Of a DNA stretch of 64,000 nucleotides, positions 42,528-50,776 are shown one piece after another (the first letter of the stretch is position 1; each line of letters begins with the position of its first letter). A program made the translations under genes and the position numbers. The stretch comes from Mycobacterium sp. NBC_00419 (lineage in GTDB: Bacteria > Actinomycetota > Actinomycetes > Mycobacteriales > Mycobacteriaceae). The notes under the pieces were generated by a model. The model made no database searches. It was not told the origin of the DNA and saw nothing but the letters and a program-made list of their open reading frames with translations. Where the stretch lies: positions 3,720,001 to 3,784,000 of the forward strand of contig NZ_CP107931.1 of NCBI RefSeq assembly GCF_036023875.1, read 5' to 3'.

Positions 42528-45500
42528 GTGCGTGTGACCTCCGCGGAATCAACGGAGCTGTTCGTCGGGCCTCCCGACGCGCCGCTGCAAGTGGTGCGAA
42601 TCGGCTACACCGGCGCCTCGGGCGCCGAGTTGGTACGCATCGACGGCGACGGGCTTGCCGGTGAGGCACCCGTTGCGGCCGGCGACGGGACGCTGGAGGT
42701 TCCGGTGCTCGTCGAGCGGGCGGTGCCGAGGGAGCGGCGAGCGGCGCGGGTGTCCTGGGGCGGCGACGAGCAGACCTTCGAGTTCATCGTCGCCGAGGCG
42801 GGCTGGACGATGTACATGGTCAGCCACTTCCACTACGACCCGGTGTGGTGGAACACCCAGGCCGCTTACACCAGCGTGTGGCATGAGGAACCGCCCGGGC
42901 GCGCCAAGCAGAACAACGGTTTCGCCCTGGTCGCCGCGCACCTGGAGATGGCCCGCCGTGACCCGGTCTACAAGTTCGTGCTGGCCGAGGTCGACTACCT
43001 CAAGCCGTACTTCGACACCCATCCCGAAGACCGGGCTGACCTGCTCCGGTTCATCGCCGACGGTCGGGTCGAGGTGATGGGCGGGACCTACAACGAACCG
43101 AACACCAACCTCACCGGCGCCGAGACGTCCATCCGGAACTTCGTGCACGGCATCGGATTTCAGCGCGACATACTCGGTGCGCACCCCTCCACGGCGTGGC
43201 AGCTCGATGTGTTCGGCCACGACCCGCAGTTCCCCGGGATGGCCGCCGAGGCCGGCCTGACGTCGAGTTCGTGGGCCCGCGGTCCGCACCACCAGTGGGG
43301 GCCGATGGCTGGTGACGGCGACCCTCGGCGCATGCAGTTCAGCAGCGAGTTCGAGTGGATCGCCCCTTCTGGGCTGGGGCTGCTGACGCACTACATGCCT
43401 GCGCACTACTCGGCGGGCTGGTGGATGGATTCGTCGGCCTCGCTGCAGGAGGCCGAGGCGGCCACCTACGAGTTGTTCGCCGGGCTGAAATCGGTGGCGC
43501 TGACCCGCAACGTACTGCTGCCGGTGGGCACCGACTACACCCCGCCCAACGCCTGGGTCACCGAGATCCACCGCGACTGGAATGCCCGCTACACCTGGCC
43601 TCGATTCGTCTGCGCGCTCCCCAGCGAGTTCTTCGCCGCCGTGCGCGCGGAGGCTGCGGAACGCGGCGTGGCGCCCTCGCCCCAGACCCGCGACATGAAC
43701 CCGATCTACACCGGCAAGGACGTCTCCTATATCGACACCAAGCAGGCCAACCGCGCCGCCGAGGACGCGGTGCTGGGCGCCGAGCGATTCGCGGTGTTCG
43801 CGGCCCTGCTGACCGGGGCCCGCTACCCCGAGGCGGCGCTGGCCAAGGCCTGGGTCCAACTGGCCTACGGCGCCCACCACGATGCGATCACCGGCTCGGA
43901 GTCCGACCAGGTGTACCTGGACCTGTTGACGGGCTGGCGCGACGCGTGGGAGATCGGGCGCGTCACCCGTGCCAGTGCGTTGACCCTGCTCTCGCGTGCG
44001 GTGGCGCCGTCGGCGGGCTCTCTGGTGGTTTGGAATCCTTTGGCGCACAAGCGAACAGATATCGCCACGGTTCGCCTCAGCGAGCCGGCGCGCACTGCGG
44101 TCGCGGTGACCGATGCCGACGGGAACGAGTTGCCGACGGTGGTCTCCGATGACGGCTATGAGGTGAGCTGGCGGGCCGCCGACGTCGGATCGGTGGGCTG
44201 GCGCTCCTATCAGCTACGCGACTCCGAGCTGCCGTCTTCGTGGGAGCCGTTGGCGGGCAACGACATTGCCAACGATCACCACCGGCTGCGCGTCGACCCC
44301 GCCCGCGGTGGCGGTGTGGAGTCATTGGTCGAGCTGGATTCCGGCGTCGAACTCATCGCCGCGGGTCGGGTCGGCAACGAACTCGCCGTCTACGACGAGT
44401 ATCCGGCGCACCCGCAGGCCGGAGAAGGCCCGTGGCATCTGCTGCCCAAGGGCGCTGTCCTGTGTTCCTCGGCCTTCGCCGCCGACACGGTACAGGCCTA
44501 TCGCAGCCCACTCGGCCAGCGAATCGTGGTGCGCGGAACCATCGGCGACGCCCTGCGCTACAACCAGGTGCTGACCCTCTGGCACGGTATCGACCGGGTC
44601 GACTGCCGCACCACCATCGAGGAGTTCACCGGCGCAGACAAGCTCGTCCGGCTGCGGTGGCCCTGCCCGGTGCCGGGTGCGCTACCGGTCAGCGAAGTGG
44701 GCGATGCGGTCGTCGGCCGTGGGTTCGGGCTCATGCACGACCACGCCTCCGGTGAGGACCGCGCCGTCGACTCCGCCCAACATCCCTGGACGCTGGACAA
44801 TCCGGCGCACGGCTGGTTCGGACTGTCCTCGGCGGTGCGTGTTCGGGTCGGAACCCGAACGCGTGCGGTGTCGGTAGCCGAAGTGATTGCGCCGTCGGAG
44901 GATACCGCGGCTGCGGTGGCCCGCGACCTCGTGGTCGCGCTGGTGCGGGCCGGCGTCACCGCCACCTGCAGCAGCGCATCGCGGCCTCGTTACGGGCACC
45001 TCGACGTCGACTCCAACCTTCCCGACGCCCGCATCTCACTCGGCGGCCCCGACGAGAATGCCTTTACTGCAGAGGTTCTCGCTGCCGCAGGCCACGCCTA
45101 CACCGCCGAACTGCACCGCCAACTCACCGCCGACGGCCAGGCCCGGGTGTGGGTGCCGGCGTCGGCACCCCTGGATCGGGTGTGGCAGCCCGACGCCGAT
45201 CTGCGCGCGGTGTTGGCGCTGCCCGTGCTGATCGTCGCCGGGCACTGGGCCGACGGCCTCAGCGATGCCATCGCCGCCCTGGTCGACGACCTCGACGACG
45301 CTGAAATCCTGGTCACCCAGGACGCCCCGGCAGAGTTGGGTGACTTCGCGTCGCGGACCGTCGCGCTGATCAACCGCGGTGTGCCCGGCTTCGCCATCGA
45401 GTCCGATCACACGTTGCACAGCTCGCTGATGCGGTCATGTACGGGGTGGCCGTCCGGGGTGTGGATCGATCCGCCGCAACGTAAGGCCCCCGACGGGTCC

Positions 45501-46715
45501 AACTTCCAGCTGCAACACTGGACCCACAGCTTCGACTTCGCCCTGGTATCCGGCGACGGTGACTGGCGCCGGAGCGAAACATCGCTACGCAGTGCAGAAT
45601 TCAACCACCCGCTGGTTGTCGTGGCCGCCGATGAGGCGGCCGGTGTCCTGCCTGCCGACGGCTCGCTGCTGAGCGTCGAGCCCTCGGGTGCGGTGGCGCT
45701 CGGTGCGCTCAAATCCGCCGGAAATCCGACAGCCGTGGGAAGCGCGGCGACCGTCGACCCCGCCGATGTCACCCTGCGTCTCGTCGAGACACGCGGTGAG
45801 ACAGCCGATATCGCACTGGCATCCGGGGTGGGCACGGTGTCCGACGTGCTCGCCGCCGACCTGCTCGAGGAGCCCCGCGGTGCGGCGGACTTGAGCCTGC
45901 ACGGCTATCAGATCGCCACCCTGCGGGCGCGGCTGACGGTCACACCCGTTCTCGACAGTGCCGGCGCGGCACTCGGGCCCGACTCCGAAGACGCGCAACC
46001 CCTGTATGCCCGCTACTGGTTGCACAACCGCGGCCCGGCACCGTTGGGCGGTCTACCTGCCGTCGCGCACCTGCACCCGGAGGCCCTCACCGCCGATCCG
46101 GGCAAGAAGGTCGCGGTGCGCCTCACCATGGCCAGCAACTGCACCGACACCACGCTGAAAGGTGCTGTGCGCCTGCGGCTTCCGCGCGGCTGGTCGGCGC
46201 AGCCCGAAGAGGTCCGTTTCACGCTGCCCGCTCGCGGACATGAGGCGGCCGACATCGTCCTGACCGTGCCCGAGGATGCCGAGCCTGGCGAGTATCCGGT
46301 GCGCGCACAGCTCAAGCTCGGCGGGAAGGTGCCGCCGGCCTGGCGGCAGACCGTCGAAGACGTCTGCGTGGTGTCGGTCGGGTCCGAACCCGGCGGTCAA
46401 CTCGTGCGACTGGCCACCGAACCCGACGATGTCGTCGTCGCACCAGGACAGACCGCCCGACTCGCTGTCACGGTGGCCTCCGGCGCGCGTGCTGACCTCG
46501 CACTGGAAGCCCATGTGATCAGTCCGTGGGGTACCTGGGAGTGGATCGGCCCGGCCGTGCGCGGTGCGGTGCTACGCGCCGGATCCAGTGCCGAGGTGGT
46601 GTTCGACGTCGCGCCACCGCCGGGGCAGGCACCCGGCCGGTGGTGGGCGCTGATCCGGATCGGCTGCACGGGCCGACTGCTCTACACACCCGCTGTGGCG
46701 GTGACAGTCCGATGA
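42528..46715 (+). CDS. GH38 alpha-mannosidase (Rv0648 orthologue)
   Basis: A 1395-residue cytoplasmic-type protein. The catalytic zinc site opens with HFHYDPVWWN (H100, H102, D104) and the nucleophile is D227 in WQLDVFGHDP. GGTYNEPNTNLTG and AYGAHHDAITGSESD carry other family motifs. About 600 residues of beta-sandwich follow, longer than many bacterial family members. It hydrolyses alpha-mannosides; turnover of mannose-containing glycolipids or glycans is plausible. GTG start. It overlaps the next gene by ATGA (46712-46715). Confidence 0.93.
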   Translation: MRVTSAESTELFVGPPDAPLQVVRIGYTGASGAELVRIDGDGLAGEAPVAAGDGTLEVPVLVERAVPRERRAARVSWGGDEQTFEFIVAEAGWTMYMVSHFHYDPVWWNTQAAYTSVWHEEPPGRAKQNNGFALVAAHLEMARRDPVYKFVLAEVDYLKPYFDTHPEDRADLLRFIADGRVEVMGGTYNEPNTNLTGAETSIRNFVHGIGFQRDILGAHPSTAWQLDVFGHDPQFPGMAAEAGLTSSSWARGPHHQWGPMAGDGDPRRMQFSSEFEWIAPSGLGLLTHYMPAHYSAGWWMDSSASLQEAEAATYELFAGLKSVALTRNVLLPVGTDYTPPNAWVTEIHRDWNARYTWPRFVCALPSEFFAAVRAEAAERGVAPSPQTRDMNPIYTGKDVSYIDTKQANRAAEDAVLGAERFAVFAALLTGARYPEAALAKAWVQLAYGAHHDAITGSESDQVYLDLLTGWRDAWEIGRVTRASALTLLSRAVAPSAGSLVVWNPLAHKRTDIATVRLSEPARTAVAVTDADGNELPTVVSDDGYEVSWRAADVGSVGWRSYQLRDSELPSSWEPLAGNDIANDHHRLRVDPARGGGVESLVELDSGVELIAAGRVGNELAVYDEYPAHPQAGEGPWHLLPKGAVLCSSAFAADTVQAYRSPLGQRIVVRGTIGDALRYNQVLTLWHGIDRVDCRTTIEEFTGADKLVRLRWPCPVPGALPVSEVGDAVVGRGFGLMHDHASGEDRAVDSAQHPWTLDNPAHGWFGLSSAVRVRVGTRTRAVSVAEVIAPSEDTAAAVARDLVVALVRAGVTATCSSASRPRYGHLDVDSNLPDARISLGGPDENAFTAEVLAAAGHAYTAELHRQLTADGQARVWVPASAPLDRVWQPDADLRAVLALPVLIVAGHWADGLSDAIAALVDDLDDAEILVTQDAPAELGDFASRTVALINRGVPGFAIESDHTLHSSLMRSCTGWPSGVWIDPPQRKAPDGSNFQLQHWTHSFDFALVSGDGDWRRSETSLRSAEFNHPLVVVAADEAAGVLPADGSLLSVEPSGAVALGALKSAGNPTAVGSAATVDPADVTLRLVETRGETADIALASGVGTVSDVLAADLLEEPRGAADLSLHGYQIATLRARLTVTPVLDSAGAALGPDSEDAQPLYARYWLHNRGPAPLGGLPAVAHLHPEALTADPGKKVAVRLTMASNCTDTTLKGAVRLRLPRGWSAQPEEVRFTLPARGHEAADIVLTVPEDAEPGEYPVRAQLKLGGKVPPAWRQTVEDVCVVSVGSEPGGQLVRLATEPDDVVVAPGQTARLAVTVASGARADLALEAHVISPWGTWEWIGPAVRGAVLRAGSSAEVVFDVAPPPGQAPGRWWALIRIGCTGRLLYTPAVAVTVR

Positions 46716-47263
46716 GCGTCGCCGCCACCGTCGCGGGCACCCCGATCGTCGTCAGCGAGATCGACGCGCGGGAGACGAAGCTGCGCAGCACACCTCAAGT
46801 GGCGGCCCTGCCCCGGCCGGGCACCAGTGAAGGCCGGCAACTGCGCCGCTGGCTCACCCAGCTGTTGGTGACCGAACAGGTCGTCGCCTCCGAAGCCCGC
46901 ACGCTGGGCGTCGCCGTCACAGCGGACACCCCGAGCGAGGACGACGTCCTGCCCGATATGACCGCGCGGCTGGAGATCGGCAGCGTCGCCGCCGCCGTTC
47001 TCGCCGAGCCGCTGGCTCGCGCGGTGTTCGCCCACGTCACCGGCGAGGTGGACGTATCCGAGGCCCAGGTCGCCGACTACGAGCGCCGCAATCCCGGCCG
47101 GTTTGCGGTGCGCGACGAGCTGGCCGCACACCTGCGCGGCGCGCAGCGGCGGCAGGTCTTCCGGAGATGGCTCGTTGCGCGCAGCGCCGCGCTGGTGTGG
47201 CTCGCACCCGGCTACGAACATCCCGGCGATCCCCGCCAACCCGACAACACCCACAGGCACTGA
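46712..47263 (+). CDS. Conserved protein in the position of 'fabD2' (Rv0649); SurA/PpiC-like helical protein
   Basis: A 183-residue protein beginning SVAATVAGTPIVVSEIDARE, followed by RQLRRWLTQLLVTEQVVASEA. The VAGTPIxxSEIDA start plus long helices looks like the N-terminal helical part of SurA/PpiC-type chaperones. No acyltransferase GxSxG elbow is present, so the malonyltransferase name attached to the M. tuberculosis orthologue is doubtful. Coupled on both sides (ATGA upstream, TGATG downstream), so it works with the mannosidase and ROK kinase. Real function unknown. Confidence 0.8.
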   Translation: MSVAATVAGTPIVVSEIDARETKLRSTPQVAALPRPGTSEGRQLRRWLTQLLVTEQVVASEARTLGVAVTADTPSEDDVLPDMTARLEIGSVAAAVLAEPLARAVFAHVTGEVDVSEAQVADYERRNPGRFAVRDELAAHLRGAQRRQVFRRWLVARSAALVWLAPGYEHPGDPRQPDNTHRH

Positions 47264-48210
47264 TGACAGCCACCCTGGTTCTCGATATCGGCGGCACCAA
47301 GATCGCCGGCGGACTCGTCGACCCCGACGGCCGGCTGCTTTTCCAGACGCGCGAGCCCACCCCTGACTCGGCCGACCCCGAAGTGGTGTGGGCGGCCGCG
47401 GCGCGCACCGTCGCCGAGACGCTGACGGCGGCAGCGGGTCCGGTCGCCGGCGTCGGCATCTCCTCGGCCGGACCGATCCACCTGCCGGACGGCACCATCA
47501 GCCCGGTCAACATTCCAGCATGGCGAGGATTCCCGATCCGCCAGAAAGTCGCCGAGACCGTGCCCGGGGTACCGGTGCGGCTGGGCGGCGACGGACTGTG
47601 CATGGCGCTCGGTGAGCATTGGCGCGGCGCCGGGCAGGGCGCCCAGTTCATGCTCGGCATGGTCGTGTCGACGGGTATCGGCGGCGGCCTGGTCCTCGAC
47701 GGGGTGCCCTACGCCGGCCGGACGGGCAACGCCGGGCACGTCGGGCACGTCATCGTCGACACCGACGGACCGGCCTGCAGCTGCGGAGCCCGGGGCTGCG
47801 TCGAGGCGATCGCCAGTGGACCGCACCTGGCGAAGTGGGCCCGCGAACAGGGCTGGACAGGCGCGGACGCCAAGGAACTCGCCGACGCCGCCGCGGCCGG
47901 CAACGACATTGCGCTGCGGGCCTTCCGGCGGGGCGCGACCGCCATCGCGGCCATGATCGCGTCGGTGGGCGCGACGTGTGACCTCGATCTGGTCGTCATC
48001 GGCGGGGGAGTGGCCAAGGCGGGAGCGGTGCTGTTCGACCCGCTGACCGCGGCGCTGCGCAACTACGCCCGGCTGGACTTCATCGCCGGGCTGCGGGTGG
48101 TACCCGCGGCGCTCGGCGGTGAAGCGGGACTGGTCGGGGCGGCCGCGCTGCTGCGCATGGGCGCCTACTCGCCGGGAATGGGCAACGGGGCAGCTGCCCG
48201 TTTTGGCTGA
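47263..48210 (+). CDS. ROK-family sugar kinase (Rv0650 orthologue)
   Basis: A 315-residue protein with the ATP loop LDIGGTKIAGGL at the N-terminus, GGDGLCMALGEHW in the catalytic-aspartate region (the usual N of NDAN is G here), STGIGGGLVLDG, and the ROK zinc motif GHVIVDTDGPACSCGARGCVE. It probably phosphorylates a hexose, perhaps mannose released by the mannosidase two genes upstream. The start ATG overlaps the previous stop as TGATG. The stop is followed by the rplJ promoter. Confidence 0.92.
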   Translation: MTATLVLDIGGTKIAGGLVDPDGRLLFQTREPTPDSADPEVVWAAAARTVAETLTAAAGPVAGVGISSAGPIHLPDGTISPVNIPAWRGFPIRQKVAETVPGVPVRLGGDGLCMALGEHWRGAGQGAQFMLGMVVSTGIGGGLVLDGVPYAGRTGNAGHVGHVIVDTDGPACSCGARGCVEAIASGPHLAKWAREQGWTGADAKELADAAAAGNDIALRAFRRGATAIAAMIASVGATCDLDLVVIGGGVAKAGAVLFDPLTAALRNYARLDFIAGLRVVPAALGGEAGLVGAAALLRMGAYSPGMGNGAAARFG

Positions 48211-48232
48211 TCCCGGCCGGTCACGCTATTCT
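48203..48232 (+). promoter_or_regulatory. Candidate promoter of the rplJ-rplL operon
   Basis: TTGGCT (48203-48208) and TATTCT (48227-48232) are 18 bases apart, a plausible SigA-type pair. The -35 lies inside the end of the ROK gene. It would begin a leader of about 185 bases. Confidence 0.5.
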
Positions 48233-48421
48233 TGTCGGGTTCCACCGAAGACCGTCGGTCACCGAGCAATCGGTTGAAGGTCCTGGATACCCAGGCGGCC
48301 CACGCAGGAGGACGAGGCTCGACCGCATTTCTACGCGGTTTCTTCACGCCCCGGCCGCTCTGCGTCGGGGCGTTCGTGTGTTCTGGCCCTCCGGCGGTGT
48401 AACCACCACAAGGAGGCATGT
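48233..48421 (+). promoter_or_regulatory. rplJ leader, candidate L10 autoregulatory RNA
   Basis: A 190-base untranslated stretch precedes rplJ. It contains GAAGACCGTCGGTC (self-complementary GACC/GGTC), GGTCCTGGATACCCAGG and AGGAGGACGAGG, which fit the kink-turn leader bound by L10-L12 in many bacteria. The end GCCCCGGCCGCTCTGCGTCGGGGC can form a stem. Assignment rests on position and general features; a covariance-model match was not run. Confidence 0.6.
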
Positions 48422-48952
48422 ATGGCCAAGGCTGACAAAGCCACCGCGGTTGCCGACATCGCCGAACAGTTCAAAGAGGCGACGGCCACCGTCGTCACCG
48501 AGTATCGCGGTCTGACCGTGGCCAACCTGGCCGAGCTGCGTCGCTCGCTCGCCGGCACCGCCACGTACACCGTCGCCAAGAACACGCTGGTCAAGCGTGC
48601 CGCGGCGGAAGCCGGGATCGAAGGCATCGACGAACTGTTCGCCGGACCGACAGCAATCGCATTCGTCAAGGGCGAGCCCGTCGACGCCGCGAAGGCGATC
48701 AAGAAGTTCGCCAAGGAGAACAAGGCCCTCGTCATCAAGGGCGGCTACATGGAGGGTCGCGCGCTGACCCTCGCCGAGGTCGAGAAGATCGCTGACCTCG
48801 AGTCGCGCGAGGTGCTGCTGTCGCGCGTCGCCGGCGCTCTGAAGGCAAAGCAGTCCCAGGCCGCAGCGCTGTTCGTGGCGCCCGCGTCCCAGGTCGCTCG
48901 CCTTGCTGCAGCTCTGCAAGAGAAGAAGGCCGGCGAAGAATCCGCCGCCTGA
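48422..48952 (+). CDS. rplJ: 50S ribosomal protein L10
   Basis: A 176-residue ribosomal stalk base protein. Typical sequences: [48 protein letters not shown] and a C-terminal helix [13 protein letters not shown] that carries L12 dimers. AAGGAGG lies a few bases before the ATG. It is co-transcribed with rplL, 39 bases downstream. Confidence 0.98.
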   Translation: MAKADKATAVADIAEQFKEATATVVTEYRGLTVANLAELRRSLAGTATYTVAKNTLVKRAAAEAGIEGIDELFAGPTAIAFVKGEPVDAAKAIKKFAKENKALVIKGGYMEGRALTLAEVEKIADLESREVLLSRVAGALKAKQSQAAALFVAPASQVARLAAALQEKKAGEESAA

Positions 48953-48991
48953 GACCAACCAACCCACACCGAATAAAGAAAAGGAACCACC

Positions 48992-49378
48992 ATGGCAAAG
49001 CTGTCCACCGAAGAACTGCTCGACGCGTTCAAGGAACTGACCCTGCTCGAGCTCTCCGAGTTCGTGAAGGCCTTCGAGGAGACCTTTGACGTCACCGCGG
49101 CCGCTCCGGTCGCCGTTGCCGCCGCTCCGGGTGCTGCTGCCCCGGCCGAGGCCGCCGAGGAGCAGTCGGAGTTCGACGTCGTCCTCGAGGGTGCCGGCGA
49201 GAAGAAGATCGGCGTCATCAAGGTCGTCCGCGAGATCGTCTCCGGCCTGGGCCTCAAGGAGGCCAAGGACCTCGTCGACGGCGCTCCCAAGCCGCTGCTC
49301 GAGAAGGTCACCAAGGAGGCCGCCGAGGACGCCAAGGCGAAGCTCGAGGCCGCTGGCGCCACGGTCACCGTCAAGTAG
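48992..49378 (+). CDS. rplL: 50S ribosomal protein L7/L12
   Basis: A 128-residue stalk protein. The N-terminal dimerisation helix region ([20 protein letters not shown]), an alanine-rich hinge ([18 protein letters not shown]) and the globular C-domain ([20 protein letters not shown]) are complete. AAAGGAACC precedes the ATG. A strong terminator follows 14 bases after the stop. Confidence 0.98.
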   Translation: MAKLSTEELLDAFKELTLLELSEFVKAFEETFDVTAAAPVAVAAAPGAAAPAEAAEEQSEFDVVLEGAGEKKIGVIKVVREIVSGLGLKEAKDLVDGAPKPLLEKVTKEAAEDAKAKLEAAGATVTVK

Positions 49379-49392
49379 TTTTCGTATCCACG

Positions 49393-49428
49393 AAATCCCC
49401 CGCGAGCCACTGTGCTCGCGGGGGATTT
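49393..49428 (+). terminator. Intrinsic terminator after rplL
   Basis: A perfect 15-base stem (AAATCCCCCGCGAGC with its complement) encloses the loop CACTGT and ends in TTT followed by TCG. It is the clearest terminator in the window. Confidence 0.9.
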
Positions 49429-49568
49429 TCGTTGCTTCAGGTGCAATGAACACCGGTCGATTACAGGTAGGTGCACAAACTGAGTGAGCGCTAACCTCGT
49501 GCGCTACAGTGACTCAAACCACAGGTCGTCGAGCCAGTGGAACATCGGTGTGGGCGGAAGGATCTCGC

Positions 49569-50618
49569 GTGGGCATTGGTATTCAGGTCGAGGGACTGAC
49601 CAAGTCGTTCGGTTCTCAGCGCATCTGGGAAGACGTGACGCTGGACGTCCCGGCCGGTGAGGTCAGCGTGCTGCTCGGCCCGTCCGGTACCGGTAAGTCG
49701 GTGTTCCTCAAGTCGCTCATCGGTCTGCTGCGTCCCGAGCGCGGCAAGATCATTGTCGACGGCACGGACATCATCCAGTGCTCGGCTAAAGAGCTGTACG
49801 AGATCCGCACGTTGTTCGGCGTCATGTTCCAGGACGGCGCCCTGTTCGGCTCGATGAATATCTACGACAACACCGCCTTCCCGCTTCGTGAGCACACGAA
49901 GAAGAAGGAAAGCGAGATCCGCCAGGTCGTCATGGAGAAGCTCGACATGGTCGGTCTCGGCGGTGACGAGAACAAGTTCCCCGGTGAGATTTCCGGCGGC
50001 ATGAAGAAGCGTGCCGGCTTGGCGCGCTCGCTGGTGCTCGATCCCAAGATCATCCTCTGCGACGAGCCCGACTCCGGTCTGGATCCGGTACGTACCGCGT
50101 ACCTGAGCCAGCTGCTCATCGATATCAACGCCCAGATCGACGCCACGATCCTGATCGTGACCCACAACATCAACATCGCGCGCACCGTGCCCGACAACAT
50201 GGGCATGCTCTTCCGCAAGCATCTGGTGATGTTCGGCCCCCGTGAGGTGCTGCTGACCAGCGACGAACCTGTCGTCAAGCAGTTCCTCAACGGCCGCCGC
50301 ATCGGCCCGATCGGCATGTCCGAGGAGAAGGACGAGTCGACGATGGCCGAGGAGCAGGCGCTGGCCGACGCCGGCCACCACGACGGCGGTGTGGAAGACA
50401 TCGAAGGCGTGCCGCCGCAGATCCAGGCGACCCCGGGCCTGCCCGAGCGTCAAGCGGTCGGTCGTCGCCAGGCCCGCGTTCGCCAGATCCTGCACACGCT
50501 GCCCCCGGCCGCTCAGCAGGCGATCCTCGACGACCTGGAAGGCACCCACAAGCTGCCGACCCACACGTTCGTCGGCGAGCCCGCCCACGCCGCGCACGCC
50601 GACGACACCACGAGCTAA
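49569..50618 (+). CDS. mkl: Mkl/MceG ATPase of Mce lipid transporters
   Basis: A 349-residue ABC ATPase that powers Mce systems taking up lipids such as cholesterol. Walker A is LLGPSGTGKSVFLKSL, signature EISGGMKKRAGLARSL, Walker B IILCDEPDSGLDP. A C-terminal extension of about 90 residues (GPIGMSEEKDESTMAEEQAL onward) is typical of MceG. The GTG at 49569 is chosen because AAGGA lies six bases before it and homology starts at GIQVEGLTKSFG; a GTG at 49509 in the same frame lacks a ribosome site. TACAGT at 49505-49510 could be the -10 of its promoter. Confidence 0.93.
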   Translation: MGIGIQVEGLTKSFGSQRIWEDVTLDVPAGEVSVLLGPSGTGKSVFLKSLIGLLRPERGKIIVDGTDIIQCSAKELYEIRTLFGVMFQDGALFGSMNIYDNTAFPLREHTKKKESEIRQVVMEKLDMVGLGGDENKFPGEISGGMKKRAGLARSLVLDPKIILCDEPDSGLDPVRTAYLSQLLIDINAQIDATILIVTHNINIARTVPDNMGMLFRKHLVMFGPREVLLTSDEPVVKQFLNGRRIGPIGMSEEKDESTMAEEQALADAGHHDGGVEDIEGVPPQIQATPGLPERQAVGRRQARVRQILHTLPPAAQQAILDDLEGTHKLPTHTFVGEPAHAAHADDTTS

Positions 50619-50776
50619 CCCTTCGCGCAGAGCGGCGGGAGGATGGCCCGGCTGACCGGCATCCCGGTGGCCGTGCGCCAGGCCTGAACCGGCCTGCGGG
50701 ACAAAAGGACCAAAGCGCCGCCGGTAAGCCCGTGCCTTCGATACCGTGTGCCCGATCGTCACAGGAAGGCGGCTGG

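Noticed and set aside
42549..44048. 499-codon open frame antisense to the alpha-mannosidase gene
   Set aside because: Arginine/glycine/histidine-rich translation without motifs; the plus strand has clear GH38 catalytic residues.
48344..49453. Minus frames of 369 and 243 codons antisense to rplJ-rplL
   Set aside because: Leucine/glycine/serine-rich shadows of strongly biased ribosomal protein codons.
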